A stretch of DNA of 64,000 nt from Isochrysis galbana (taxonomy: Eukaryota; Haptophyta; Isochrysidales; Isochrysidaceae): NCBI GenBank assembly GCA_018136815.1, contig CM030937.1, positions 876,553 to 940,552 on the forward strand, written 5' to 3'. The stretch's first letter is position 1; the number at the start of each line of letters is the position of its first letter. The position numbers and the translations under genes are program-made. Below are positions 41,060 through 51,591 of the stretch, piece after piece. The notes below the pieces were generated by a model. It saw nothing but the letters and a program-made list of their open reading frames with translations. It did no database searches and was not told the DNA's origin.

Positions 41060-42746
41060 AATGATGTTTCGTATATCCAGGCCTCTTGCCGCCTGCAAGC
41101 TAGAGGTCGTCCGATATTTCAAGGTTAAAGTCTTTGTCCACTTGTCCACCTTGTAAAGCGGGCTTATGGAACTAAGTTTATACTTAGTTCGCCCATGGGG
41201 GGGCACGAGCCCCCCCCCTCTCTCCACTCCTCCCCTGCCATGGGGGAGGAACCACCCACTCTCCTGGCATGCCTGATGGCTTGCCAGGAGGCCACTGCCA
41301 TGCTGACCCACTCTCTCCCTGACAGGCTCGCCTGATTCGCGCGTCCTGGCCCCTCGTGGCCAGCCCACCGCTCCAACCCCCCCTCCCCCCCTGTTCGACA
41401 GGCAGACAGGTGCAGAGTGGGGGCCCCTGAGGCCCAGGAGCGCCAGCGAGGGAGAGGCAGGGGAGACCAGGGCCTAGCCCCAGCCTCCTCTGCCCCCTGA
41501 GCTGGCCTCCAGGAGCCTCCAGGGGTCTCCAGAGGCAGCTGCAGGCCTGTCGCAGGCGCACCATCGCGCGTGCCTGCAGGAGAGGGGAGAGAGAGCGCGG
41601 AGAAGGGGGTGGGCGGAGCGAGGGCTCCGCTCACCGGAAAATGTGTAAGTCCCGCACCTGTTTACAGGAGAAGTCGGGACTAAGGACGCCGCCAGCCCGG
41701 TAGGCATAGGCTATCATAGGAGGAAGGGGGGAACGGATCACACGGGGGGGGGCGCGGGCCACCGACCATATCTAAGCCCTTTTCCCCTATCCCCCTAGTA
41801 GTGCACGGGAGGAGTCGCCTGATGGCGGGGGGGAAAGGGCCGGGAGAAAGGGGGTGTAGAAAGGTTTGCTGCGTGAGTAGAAAGTAGAGGGTCCACGGCC
41901 GCGTGTGCGGTGAGACTATTAAGAAGTTAATTGTAAAGCGGGCTTATCATTTTCCGAATATGTTTGTTGCTCGGGGCGTGTAGCCCTATGTTATCCCGTT
42001 GTTTCTTCCGCCTTTGGAAGAAACCGACCTTCGCCGTTACTATAATAAGATAATAAGTGGTATCTTGTAAGAATTGCTCTAAGTATCGATCTAACGGACC
42101 TGCCGTCCGCATTACCATACTGGATGTTGTAAAAGTCCGTGAGGATATACCTCCACGCCAGGATCCCCAAGTATCCCGAGGAGGGGTGAGGCCAGTCTAC
42201 TTGGTAGCAAAAAAGACGTTGGGCTACTTCAGAGCCCGGCCTAAGATTAATCCCTAGAAGTCCTTCTATGAATTCGAAGATGGGCTCCGTCGCGATACAT
42301 ACGGCCAAATGCGTGGAACTTTCGGGGGCTATACCGCAAAAGCGGCACGTCGGGTCGTCCGCGAATCTATTCGCCGTGGCTCTATTCTCCTATGTAGAAT
42401 GTGTTTGAAGTGCATATACGAATACGAGTCCCTCGGGGTTAGAAAATTGTACTTGTATAGCTGCGATATTTGCTTCCATTTACAGTCCTTGTTGTACTGG
42501 CAAGCCAGTCGGGGCAGGCTCTGCTGGTCTGCAGGGAACAGGGCTCTCCCTGTTACCTGCTTCTGTGCCTGGTGGGGAGGCGAGGGAGGAAGGATCATGT
42601 CGACGTCGCTGTCGGTGAGGGGGGCGGCCTGTGAGCGCTTCGGCTCCGGCGGCTTGGGGCGGCCCTTGTGGGGCGTCGTGACGGCGGAGGGCTGGGGATC
42701 AGGAGCGGTCGGCGCGCGCTCCATCGCTCGAACTATAACAATAGTT
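41060..42746 (-). mobile_element. Internally deleted hairpin LINE with ORF2 C-terminus
   Basis: Minus-oriented. Starts with palindrome AACTATAACAATAGTT (42731-42746), CGAGCG, and ATGGAGCGCGCGCC; the frame MERAPTAPDPQPSAV... runs to about 42500. It then jumps to the ORF2 end: HFKHILHRRI and, one frame shift later, CRFCGIAPESSTHLAVC (42362-42292), a C-x2-C-x8-H-x4-C zinc knuckle, followed by about 100 residues (FEFIEGLLGINLRPGSEVAQRLFCYQVDWPH...) and a stop at 41991. The 3' untranslated part is split at 41931 by the nested element 41168-41930 and resumes at 41167. The 3' end near 41060 is approximate. Confidence 0.75.
41168..41930 (+). mobile_element. Complete short hairpin element with 17-bp target duplication
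   Basis: Flanked by TTGTAAAGCGGGCTTAT at 41151-41167 and 41931-41947. Begins GG then AACTAAGTTTATACTTAGTT (41170-41189), CGCCC, ATGGGGGGGC; ends GGTCCACGGCCGCGTGTGCG-GTGAGACTATTAAGAAGTTAA. The same 3' end is present at 43440-43513 and, in minus orientation, 62815-62755. It has no RT, and sits inside the 3' region of an older LINE. Confidence 0.92.
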
Positions 42747-43079
42747 TTTGGGGATGTCCTCCCGTTAGCCGTTAGAAGTTATAGCGTCATAGGACCATCA
42801 TGCTCGCTAGCATCCCTAGCCACACAAAGAACACCGGACGAGGCCCCTCCCAAGCACACGCACCTCTCATTGCACCGTCTTGGCGTCATGCAGGCATGGG
42901 TGCCATACCCAACTAGCCGGCGACAACGAGACAACGAGACCATCGGCGGCAGGGATTTCAGCGAGAGAAGCGAGTGCAGCGAGGCCGGCGAGGTCGAAGA
43001 TCGAGGTGGGTCCTTAGTTAGGCCCGCATGTGCGGTGTTAATACTATAGACTATACACTATATAGTTTTAGTTTCCCGC

Positions 43080-43513
43080 TGTAGGCCTGTCGCAGGTCGC
43101 AGGCGCGCCATCACGCGTGCCGCAGGCGCAGGAGAGGGGAGAGAGAGCGCGGAGAAGGGGGTCGGCGGAGCGAGAGCTCCCCCCACCGACAAATAGAAAA
43201 TAGATAAAGGTAAGTCCCGCACCTGTTTACAAAATAAGTCGGTAGTCGGGACTGAGGCCGCCGCCAGCCCGGTCGTAGGCATAGGAGGAACGGGGGAACG
43301 GATCACCGGGCAGGGAAGGGGGGGGGGGGGGGGGGGGGGTACCGGACCATATCTAAGCCCTTCACCCCGATCCCCCTAGTAGTGCTCGGGGGGACCCGCC
43401 TGATGGCGGGGCGGGGGGAAGCGGCTGGGGGACTCGGGGGCTGTAGAAAGTATGCTACGTGTACGTGTAAGTAGTGGGGTCCACGGCCGCATGTGCGGTA
43501 AGGACATTATAAA
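43080..43513 (+). mobile_element. 5'-truncated hairpin element
   Basis: Matches 41540-41930 (GCAGGAGAGGGGAGAGAGAG, AAGTCCCGCACCTGTTTACA, GGTCCACGGCCGC) including the 3' end (GTGCGGTAAGGACATTATAA). The 5' part and palindrome are missing; a G20 run lies inside. Confidence 0.85.
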
Positions 43514-43676
43514 GATTTCAGTTTTATCTCTACTCTGTCCCGACGCACTCGTAGATGCGCTAGCTCTAGCCATTCACATAGATGAGCAGCAAAAAAGGCA
43601 ACCAAATGATCTAGCCAAGTGAGCTCGAGGCGAACGGTCATCCCCATATTCACGTAAGTAGATGTGCGCATGCCTG

Positions 43677-44951
43677 CTACTCCACGTTCGCCCCCTCGAA
43701 GAGCGCACGCGAGGCCCCGCTCGTCTCCCCCGCACCCATGGCCTCCTTGACCCAAGCGCTCATCTCTCTGGCGAGCCGCTTGTTCGACCGTAGAAGAGAG
43801 ACCCGTTTCCGCTCGATGTCCATGAGCAATGTCCTCGCTTCCTTCGTCGCGTCTGCCGCTGTCGCCTCCTCAGGCGGCGGCAACGAGTCGACGAGATCTG
43901 CTGCATACGAAACCGCAGCCTGGAAACGGCGGCTCCCAAGTGCTGCACGCACTAACAGGGCGAGTGCCGTCCGTCGGAGTGTGGCGCACTTTTCGGCGTC
44001 TGGCCCGGATACATGGGCTGCTATGCGCTCGACGCGAGCTCCGCGTGCTATCGCTGCGCCCCAGACACCACTCAGCAGGGAGCAGCGCGCTGAGTTCAGG
44101 TAGAGTGCGCACTGGAGTCCAGGCGCGGAAGGGTGAACGGGTAGGAGACGCTCCACGCAGAGCTCCTCCTCCTCGTCTTCCAGCTCTCCTTGCATGTGAC
44201 CACTGTACGAAGTTGTGTTGGATTCAGCTCCCGAGTCGCTCCCAACGTGTCCTCTCGCATCAAGCCGCAGCAGGAGCGTCCTGATCTGGTCTGGCACACT
44301 GCTTTGAGTCTGAGCCGACGTTGTGGGCGGCGGTGACGGCCACATCCACGAAAGCCAGCCACCGCCTTCGCCGTTTGGTTCCCGATCTCCCATGCCGCTT
44401 GAGCTGTCTCGCTGCTCAGTCTGATGCAGATGAGAGAAGCGTGGCTTTGCAAGCTCGTACAGCACCTCGCATCGATTTGCTTCACGCGTGAGCACGAGGG
44501 CAGACCGAAGCTGCGAATTGGGTACAGATCTTCCTTCCACCGCCGTGCCATTGGCCAACCCCTTTGAGCGGGATGCCCGTGGCTGCTCCAGCACAACGCA
44601 GCGAGCCCCCTCTGTCACGGGCGCATCGTCGCGAAGAGCACGCGAGCCGAGCAAGTAGAACTCAAGGGCGGCGTCGAAATCTTTCAGCTTGAAGAGCGCA
44701 TTGCCGTGTGCCTTGCACCGCTCCGCGTACTCGACAGCCGCCTCACCATCCCTTCGGCGCGTGGTGGCAGCCGCCTCAAACCCCTCCAGCGGCTGGAGCG
44801 CGCTTAGCGGCACGAGGTGCTCGGTGCCGTCGGCGAGCTCGATCTCAGCGTGTCCGCTTTCCTCGTGGACACACAGCACGAGCGCACGCGCGCTCGAGCC
44901 CTCGCGCACCACGCGCAGCCGCTCGCCGGCCGAGGGCAGCGCGCCGCCCAT
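43677..44951 (-). CDS. TPR protein with N-terminal Tudor/KOW-like beta domain
   Basis: Intronless, 424 residues from ATG 44951 (the frame extends further only to a GTG). Residues 9-58 (GERLRVVREGSSARALVLCVHEES..ELADGTEHLVPLSALQPL) look like a small SH3/Tudor-type barrel. A TPR motif follows at about 73-106 (YAERCKAHGNALFKLKDFDAALEFYLLGSRAL), then an acidic, Ser-rich insert of about 170 residues with WLSWMW and DEEEEL, and two more TPR-like pairs (ALYLNSARCSLLSGVWGAAIARGARV; ALALLVRAALGSRRFQAAVSYAADLV). This layout resembles the TPR parts of FKBP-type co-chaperones, with the repeat interrupted by a long insert, but no FKBP domain is present. It probably binds a peptide such as a chaperone tail. 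The end (MDIERKRVSLLRSNKRLAREMSAWVKEAM) is a basic helix typical after the third TPR. Confidence 0.75.
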   Translation of the reverse strand: MGGALPSAGERLRVVREGSSARALVLCVHEESGHAEIELADGTEHLVPLSALQPLEGFEAAATTRRRDGEAAVEYAERCKAHGNALFKLKDFDAALEFYLLGSRALRDDAPVTEGARCVVLEQPRASRSKGLANGTAVEGRSVPNSQLRSALVLTREANRCEVLYELAKPRFSHLHQTEQRDSSSGMGDREPNGEGGGWLSWMWPSPPPTTSAQTQSSVPDQIRTLLLRLDARGHVGSDSGAESNTTSYSGHMQGELEDEEEELCVERLLPVHPSAPGLQCALYLNSARCSLLSGVWGAAIARGARVERIAAHVSGPDAEKCATLRRTALALLVRAALGSRRFQAAVSYAADLVDSLPPPEEATAADATKEARTLLMDIERKRVSLLRSNKRLAREMSAWVKEAMGAGETSGASRALFEGANVE

Positions 44952-45799
44952 CCGCGGGACCTCGCTCACCGTCCTTCCCTGCACTAGAGCTCTACTCTAG
45001 AGGTAGGAGTAGGAGGATACTCCTATTCTACTCTACTCTACAGCTATTCTTGTCTCCTCCCTCCCCCCCCTCCCCCCCTCCCCCCCCCTTCCCCCCCTCC
45101 CCACCCTTACCCCCCTCCCGAATGGTTTAAAGTACAATTTTGTCTCCCTTCTCGTAAAGTACTCCTCTATCTAGAGTACGAGTAAACTATTGTAAAGTCT
45201 AGCGTCCGCCCTCATCATCGTCCCCCCTTGTCTGCTTTCTTCCGTTCTCACGTTCTTCTTCCTTCCTTTCCATCCCCATCACTCTCTAACAAATCTGCTA
45301 AAAACTCCGTACAACTCTCTCCCCCCCGTCCCCCTCTTTCGCCCTTCTTCCCCTTGCCCTTCCCCTCCCGCGCGCAAAGGGCGCGCCGCGGCCTTCCCTC
45401 CACAAATACCCACACCTGCCCACCTCCCAGCCCACCCACCCCCGCCGGCCCCTCGCTCTTCCCTTCCTCTCACCGCTCTGGCGTAGGGTTGGGCCGTGGA
45501 ACGGCGCAGGATGTCTTCGAGTGGCGAGGCGCCTGCCCAGCCGAGAATGCTTCCGCCCTCACTCAGCTTTGTGGCGAGGGCAAGGGCTGCTGCTGGCAGT
45601 GCAGGTGAGACAGAGGAGAGGTGGACTTTCTTGATTTTGTAGGGGAAGGCGGGGGCCGGGCGGGGGGAGCGCATTTCACTCAGGGCCGCAAGCACGGAGA
45701 GCGTTTTCGAGGAGTGGCGGTGCGGCGTGGGACGAGCCTAAATTCTGCCCTGCTGGCGAGGCCCAGTGGCGGGGAAGAGGTTGGGTTGGGGCCGCACTG

Positions 45800-46310
45800 T
45801 CTCATGCTGCACGCCACCCCATACCCACGTAGGCTCAAACCGGCCGCCACCACCGCCGCCGCCACGCCCTGGGCCATCACCGCACAAAGGCCCGCCTAGA
45901 CCCCACCCGCCACGTTGTTCACCTCACGAGCCATGCCACCACCACCACAAGAAGAAGAAGGGGATCCTCTGCATTGTTGTGGCTCTCATCAGCGGCTGCT
46001 GCACGCTCTCTATTATTCTCGGCGTCGGACTCGGTGTAGGTCTCGGTGTAGGCGGCGGTGTTGGAATCGGCGTCGGTGTCGGTGTCGGTGTCGGTGTTGG
46101 GGTCGGCGTTGGCGCTGGTGCGGGGGGCGGGGGTGGAGGCGGTGGTGGAGGCGGAGGCGGTGGGGGAGGCGGTGGAGGCGGTGGAGGAGGCGGAGGAGGA
46201 GGTGGGGGAGGCGGTGGGGGGGGAGGAGGAGGCGGTGGAGGAGGCGGTGGAGGAGGTGGAGGAGGAGGCGGTGCAGGAGGTGCGCTGATCCCATGCGAAC
46301 CAAATAAGGG
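45800..46310 (+). other. Possible upstream exon: proline-rich, membrane span, glycine-rich
   Basis: One frame reads NRPPPPPPPRPGPSPHKGPP.., then KKKKGILCIVVALISGCCTLSIILGVGLGVG (about 45948-46040), a strong membrane span after a lysine patch, then GVGIGVGV repeats and a polyglycine run. It may be the true N-terminus of the protease downstream (making it a type II membrane protein), if spliced to an acceptor such as TACGTCTTGCAG at 46434. No ATG in frame is secure, so I list it as tentative. Confidence 0.4.
46040..46285. repeat. GGN trinucleotide and GGTGTC microsatellite
   Basis: GGTGTC hexamers (46070-46100) pass into a GGC/GGT/GGA array of about 150 bp that would encode polyglycine in one frame, polyarginine in another. 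Confidence 0.9.
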
Positions 46311-46322
46311 AAGCGCCGTGGC

Positions 46323-49200
46323 ATGTTTTGCACCGCTCGAGTTCTGCTCTGCATGCTCCCCATTGCTGATACTCGAGCCTGTGCTGACGCTCCCCTCCCC
46401 CCCCCCTCCCCCGGGCCATTTCTACGTCTTGCAGCTGGAGCCGGCGCCGCAGGCGGAGGTGGAGGCATCGGTGTGCTCGATTGTTCGTGCGTTGATGGCG
46501 CTTTCCATCCCATCCCCAATCACTACATCGTGGCACTGGACACGCAATACCCTGTCGATCTGTGGGTGGCGGAGTACGTCAACAACGACAAGCTCGTGTC
46601 AGACGGCGATCCGGAGATCCTTCCAAACGTCTTCAAGCATTTCTTCTCACTCCGGAAGGTTCTTAATGCGGCCATCATCGAGGCCAGTCATATGGTGGTC
46701 AAGGATATTCTGGAGGACAAGCGCGTGGGACGGGTGGGATATGATTGCATACAAACGATGAATATCACCCTAGCCTCGGCTCCACACAGGGGATCACCTT
46801 CCTCGGGCGCCTCAACGCCGGAGCCCGGCTACCGCCGGCTTGAGGCCGAGCTTTCACGAAGCCTGAGGCAGCCAAGTCCCTTCGGCATCGGTGTCGATAG
46901 ATCGCATCTGAAAGAGGCCGTCGCACAATCAACAGTGACGCCATCTGGTGGCTTGGAGTCTGAGCCTATCCCTTGGCATCTAGACCGTCTCGACGGTGGG
47001 AATTCGACTGATCCCATGGATGGCGTGTTCCATTACAATGCTGCCGCTGGCGACGGCGTCCGGGTATATGTCGTAGACGCAGGTGTCGCCCGACATGATG
47101 ACCTAGCTGCGAATCTCGTCATATCCGGATTCCCGAATCGCTTTGCGATCGATTCTCTGGCAATGGTTCTGAAGGATGCCTACAATGAGGATGAGTGGAA
47201 CGAGGGCGGCGTCTTCTGGCCGTCATCAAAGCGTTCTTCGCATGGCACTCATGTTGCATCGACAATTGGAGGCCGTGAGTACGGGGTGGCCAAGCACGCG
47301 CAGATCGTCTCGGCGCAGGTCTTACAAAATCTGGTTGCTCTAGCTGACGGGCAAGATGAGTCGGTGGCCACTGGCCCAGTGTCGCTCTTCCTACTCTCGC
47401 TCGAGTGGATTCTGGAGGACTGCCAGTCGACTGCCTACAAATGTGTAATCAACTTGTCGTACGGAGGCCGCTTTTCTGGGGACCTGTTTGGATGGTTTTC
47501 CATCCCCGAGTCGGCTTTGCGGACTGTGGAGGCACACGGAATCCTTGTCGTCAAAGCTGCAGGCAACGACGGCGGTGCGGCGTGCAATGTTTATCCTGCG
47601 GCTTCGCGTAGTGGCCTTTCCGTGGGTGCTGTTGGCAGGCCAGATGAGACGGCTGGCAACGCGCACCACATTGCATGGTTCTCCAATTTCGGGTGTTGCT
47701 CCGATCTCTTCGCGCCTGGCGTCGAGATCACTGCTGCGTCAGCCGTTTCGCCGAACGCCACGCTAGAGGCATCCGGGACGTCCATGGCGACGGCGATGAC
47801 ATCAGGTGTCGCAGCGCTCTTGTGGAGCGAGCACCTCACATCATCATCTGACCAGCTCTACGTGTCGGTCCTTTGCCTTGCTGCCACAAATGTGGTTGCA
47901 GGGGTGTGCCCTTGCGATGGGGGGACGTGCGTGCAGGGTTCGAGCGCGTGTCAGTCTTCAGATTTCGCTAATATGACATTGGCTCAGTCATCGAGCTCTC
48001 CAGCTGACGATAGTGCCGCTCTCGCAGATGCTCTTGCGACGCCAAATCGTTTTCTTTTCAATGGCGCCGGCTTGGCAGACGGCACGGCTTCTCGGGTCCG
48101 TTATTTGCAGTGCCTTGGATTCGATCGGGGTGTGTGGGGCTACAAGCCATGCCTGATACAAGACGCCAACGTAACTAACAGCACAAATGGCACAAACGAG
48201 GTTTGCGAAAATATGCCAAACATATTCAACACTAGCGGTGTGCACTCGAAGGGCACGCCGGGCTGGGAGAAGCTCCCAAGCAGCACCTTGTCGTCTTGGA
48301 ATGAAGACAAGGTGTCAAACGGGGCGAGCGACTTGCTGTGGCCCCAGGCATTCCATTACTACGCCATCAATTCCACGTGGGTGTGGGCGGGTGACTGTGA
48401 GTCCGGAATCGAACATTGGGCTGCAGAGCTCCAGGTGACTCAAGCAGGTATTTGCACCGCCAATCTCTCAGCTGCCATTCCGCAGATCGCGAAGGCAGTG
48501 CGAGGTTCTCCAGGGGCTGATGGGCGAATTGGAATGCTCGCCGATTTGCCGCTATCCGATGGCATCAGCCCCTCAACATCGGTGGCTGTTGTATGTGCGT
48601 ACACTTGCTCGCAAGTCGGGGTAGGACCGTGCGTCCCTGATTGGGATCCGCACCCAGTGGCTGAAGTTGGCGGATGCCACCCTTCCGGATCGATCCTCGA
48701 TGTCGAGGGCCAAGGTCCGACTCGCATCGAAGACGTAGCAGTTGGGATGCGCGTGCATACCCCATTCGGATTCGAGCCCATAGTCGGACGGCTTCATGCT
48801 GAGCACGGCGTGACTCGCGAGTACTTTCGGATTGGCACTTCTTTTGGCCAAGTACGGATCTCGCCGTTACACTGGCTATACTGCAATGGTCAGAGGTGCG
48901 ATCCAGCCGACTTGAAAGTCGGCGATGAATTGACGACACCTGGCGGTGGCCGCGCTCGCGTGAATAGAGTAGATCGCGAGTGGAGACTTGGCGCATACCA
49001 CATAACCACTCCTTCTGGAACATATTTTGTCGACGGCCATCTTGCATCAACGTACATGGCCGTTGTGCCATTCTGGGCTTGGAGGGTTTTTGGCGACTTT
49101 TATGTGTATGCACGGCATATGATTGGCATTCCCGTCACACCGGAGGGAGAGGGCCCCGTCTCCATCTTCTGGCCGTATGCCTTGTGGGCCTTACTCCGCG
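46323..49200 (+). CDS. Subtilisin-like protease fused to a Hint domain, truncated at gap
   Basis: Open from ATG 46323 to the gap at 49201 (959 codons). The first residues, MFCTARVLLCMLPIADTRACA, can act as a signal peptide; an alternative upstream exon is noted separately. Residues about 58-130 fit an I9 propeptide (HPIPNHYIVALDT). The S8 catalytic set is complete: Asp252 (VYVVDAG), His307 (SSHGTHVAST), Asn415 (KAAGNDGG) and Ser487 (SGTSMATAMTSGVAALL), closest to proteinase K. A cysteine-rich, Asn-glycosylation-rich spacer (about 510-780) follows. From Cys785 (GGCHPSGSIL) comes a Hint fold: RIEDVAVGMRVHT, FRIGTSFGQVRISPLHWLYC, ADLKVGDELTT and GAYHITTPSGTYFVDGHLASTY, as in hedgehog autoprocessing domains, but ASTY replaces the usual ASCY. 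Hint domains cut their own backbone at the first cysteine. After it WAWRVFGDFYVYARHMIG.. resembles the tail of such domains. The real C-terminus is lost in the gap. Confidence 0.88.
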
Positions 49201-49300
49201 NNNNNNNNNNNNNNNNNNNNNNNNNNNNNNNNNNNNNNNNNNNNNNNNNNNNNNNNNNNNNNNNNNNNNNNNNNNNNNNNNNNNNNNNNNNNNNNNNNNN
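49201..49300. other. Assembly gap of 100 N
   Basis: Exactly 100 N; interrupts the protease gene, with retroelement sequence on the other side. Confidence 0.99.
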
Positions 49301-50100
49301 CCGGTGGTCGGAGCCCTCGCTCCGCCCACCCCCTTCTCCGCGCGCTCTCTCCCCTCTCCTGCAGGCACGCGCGATGGCGCGCCTGCGGCCAGGCCTGCAG
49401 CTGCGACCCCTGGAGGCTCCTGGAGGCCAGCTCAGGGGGCAGAGGAGGCTAGGGCTGGGCCCTGGTCTCCCCTGCCTCTCCCTCGCTGGCGCTCCTGGGC
49501 CTCAGGGGCCCCCACTCTGCACTAACCCCTTACAGAAAGATGGCATCTATTGTTGCAAGCTTTGCTGAAGCCAACAATCTCAATCTAGATGGCAAGCTTT
49601 GCTGATGTGGCAAGCCATCTATGAGCAAGCTTTTCGGGCGCGCAGCGCTCGGGCGCCCGGGCTCCAGACCTCCGCGCGTCCGCGCGCTTTAGGCGCAAGT
49701 CGAGAGCCGTGGCCCGTGGCCCGTGGCCCGAGCTCGAGAGGCGAACAGAGGCGCAGAGGCGCAGCGGCGCCGCAAGTTGTCACTGCAAGAGAGGAGAGAG
49801 TTATCATAGAGTCTCATAGAGTATGAAGTGTGATGAGTAGCACAAGAAGGTATTGTCGTACTATACAGTCGGGACGGGAACGTACCATAAATAGCCTTTT
49901 TCCATAAATAAGGCCCGACCGAGCTTTATCGAGCTTTGGTGCCATTCTCATTCCGACCATAGATTGGACAAGCTTTCCGGCAAGCTTTGGTGTACATGTC
50001 AACCATCTCTCCAAACAAGCTTTCTGAGATTTTGAACCATCTTTCTGTAAGGGGTTACTCTGCACCTGTCTGCCTGTCTGCCAGGGGGGGAGGGGGCAGA
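49301..50100 (-). mobile_element. Hairpin-family element body split by an 8-bp-TSD transposon
   Basis: Segments 49301-49522 and 50058-50100 join to match the reverse complement of 41390-41640 (GGGCAGAGGAGGCTAGGGCT, CACTCTGCACCTGTCTGCC). The 5' part is missing; at 50101 it meets R2 sequence. Confidence 0.8.
49523..50057. mobile_element. 535-bp transposon with 8-bp duplication CTCTGCAC
   Basis: Perfect 21-bp terminal inverted repeats beginning TAACCCCTTACAGAAAGATG. CTCTGCAC is found at 49515-49522 and 50058-50065. Internal CAAGCTTTG repeats occur at both subterminal zones. No transposase. The 8-bp duplication fits hAT, Merlin or P-type enzymes; the TAACCCC terminus differs from the TAGGG of the other two. 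Confidence 0.92.
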
Positions 50101-50109
50101 GGGCCGTTC

Positions 50110-51290
50110 GATCGAGCCGGCATCTGACGCGGCCGTGAAAGAGTCGTTGTTTGTTGCTTGCGGGAAGATGTCTGAAAAGTCATAGTAGGAGTAGGGTCTG
50201 ACAGTGTCTGTCATCGAGCGCTATGAGCGAAGAGGTAGACTGAGGTTCGGAGGATTGCAACGCGTGGCGTCGGAGAGTAGAAACGAGACTAGCTAGCGAG
50301 CTAGTGGAAGAGAGAGAATGAGAATGAGAGCTTCTTAGGTCCAAGGTAGACACGAGGGACTACAACGCGTGGACTCAAAAAGTTGCTGGTCCACAGAAAC
50401 ACACAAACTAAACCAAACGGGGCGAAAACTAACCGCACTCGGACGAACGGCCAAGCGTCGGCACCAAGGCACTTAGCAGCGCACAAGCATGCGACAGAGG
50501 AGTCGGCACAATGAGGGCAGACCTCGCTGGGGAGCTGCGACCGAGGTATAACAGAAGACAGACGACAATCATGGAACGTTTGATGACATCAAGAGAAAGT
50601 AGGAGAAGAGGCGATATAGGGCCTGACAAGAGTTGCCGGCAACTTTTTGAGCAACTTTGGGGTGTTTGAGAGGGCGAGCAACTTTTGAGCAACTTTAAGG
50701 GCCACAGGCAACATTGAGCAACTCGAGCAACTTACCTAGCAACTTACCCATAGATAGGCCCGTTAGAGGAGCAACCTACCCCTCCTAGATCTATAGATAG
50801 GCCGAGCGTGCAACTTTAACTTTAACCCCTCTGCCTCTTCTTATTCACATAATAAACATCGGTGGATCGATAGAAGAGCACCTACTTGCGGATCGCCCCC
50901 CTCCCCTCTGCCTCTTCTTATTCACATAAACATCATGTTTATGTATGAAAAGTGCATGGGTTCTAACGCCCGCGTCGCTATCTTGTTCCCTGCAGTGTTC
51001 CCAGCATCCAGCATTCCCTCTCGCCGCGCTGACGCCCGGCAGCACGTGGCGCGGCGATCGCGGCGCAATGAACAATGAACGAGCAACTCCGAGCAACTTC
51101 GAGCAACTCTGCGAGCAACTTTGCCCCTTTTGGGGCCTATTTCGAGCAACTTTTGCGAGCAACTTTGGGGGTCTGAGCGAGCAACTCTTGTCAGGCCCTA
51201 AGGCGATATATCCATCAACGAGACCTTGAGACTTAAAATAACTCACAGGCTAGAAGTAAAAGTCTGTCCTCGTATGGAATACGACATACA
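50110..51290 (-). mobile_element. R2 retroelement leader copy with nested transposon
   Basis: Reverse complement of 12915-13582. Contains the palindrome TCGTATTCCATACGA near 51272-51286, the same leader, and the frame MTDTVRPYSYYDFSDIFPQA starting at 50214. The transposon at 50617-51200 lies in the leader; with it removed the two copies align. Confidence 0.82.
50617..51200. mobile_element. hAT-like transposon, 8-bp duplication AGGCGATA
   Basis: Inverted termini TAGGGCCTGACAAGAGTTGC and complement; AGGCGATA at 50609-50616 and 51201-51208. Both subterminal zones carry many GAGCAACTT repeats (about a dozen in total), the expected transposase-binding pattern. No transposase frame in 584 bp. Confidence 0.93.
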
Positions 51291-51591
51291 ACGGGCCAAG
51301 TGCAGGGGGTGGGCTGGGGCAGACCTGTTGGTGTGGTGTTCCTGTGGCAAAACAAACATAAACGCCTCTTGCGTGTGACATTTCGTGCCCCTGGGAGGTC
51401 TCGGCCCCCTCTTCTCGCGTCTTTTTCAAGTGTCGCCGCGCTTTCGCGGCATTCGTCTGTCACGCGGGGTGTCGGCCTGTAAACATAACGTAAACAGGCG
51501 TGAGTATTACCTTTTTTTGTGTCAGATCTTGTCGTTTTTTTGTCGTGCTTTTTTCGCGTCGTTCTCTTCGTTCTCTTACGGGCGTGCGATG

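Noticed and set aside
45915-46307. Arg-rich 130-residue frame
   Set aside because: Off-frame reading of the GGN array; the Gly frame with a membrane span is more plausible.
49301-49568. C-terminal extension of the protease past the gap
   Set aside because: The sequence after the gap is a known retroelement body, so the open frame there is accidental.
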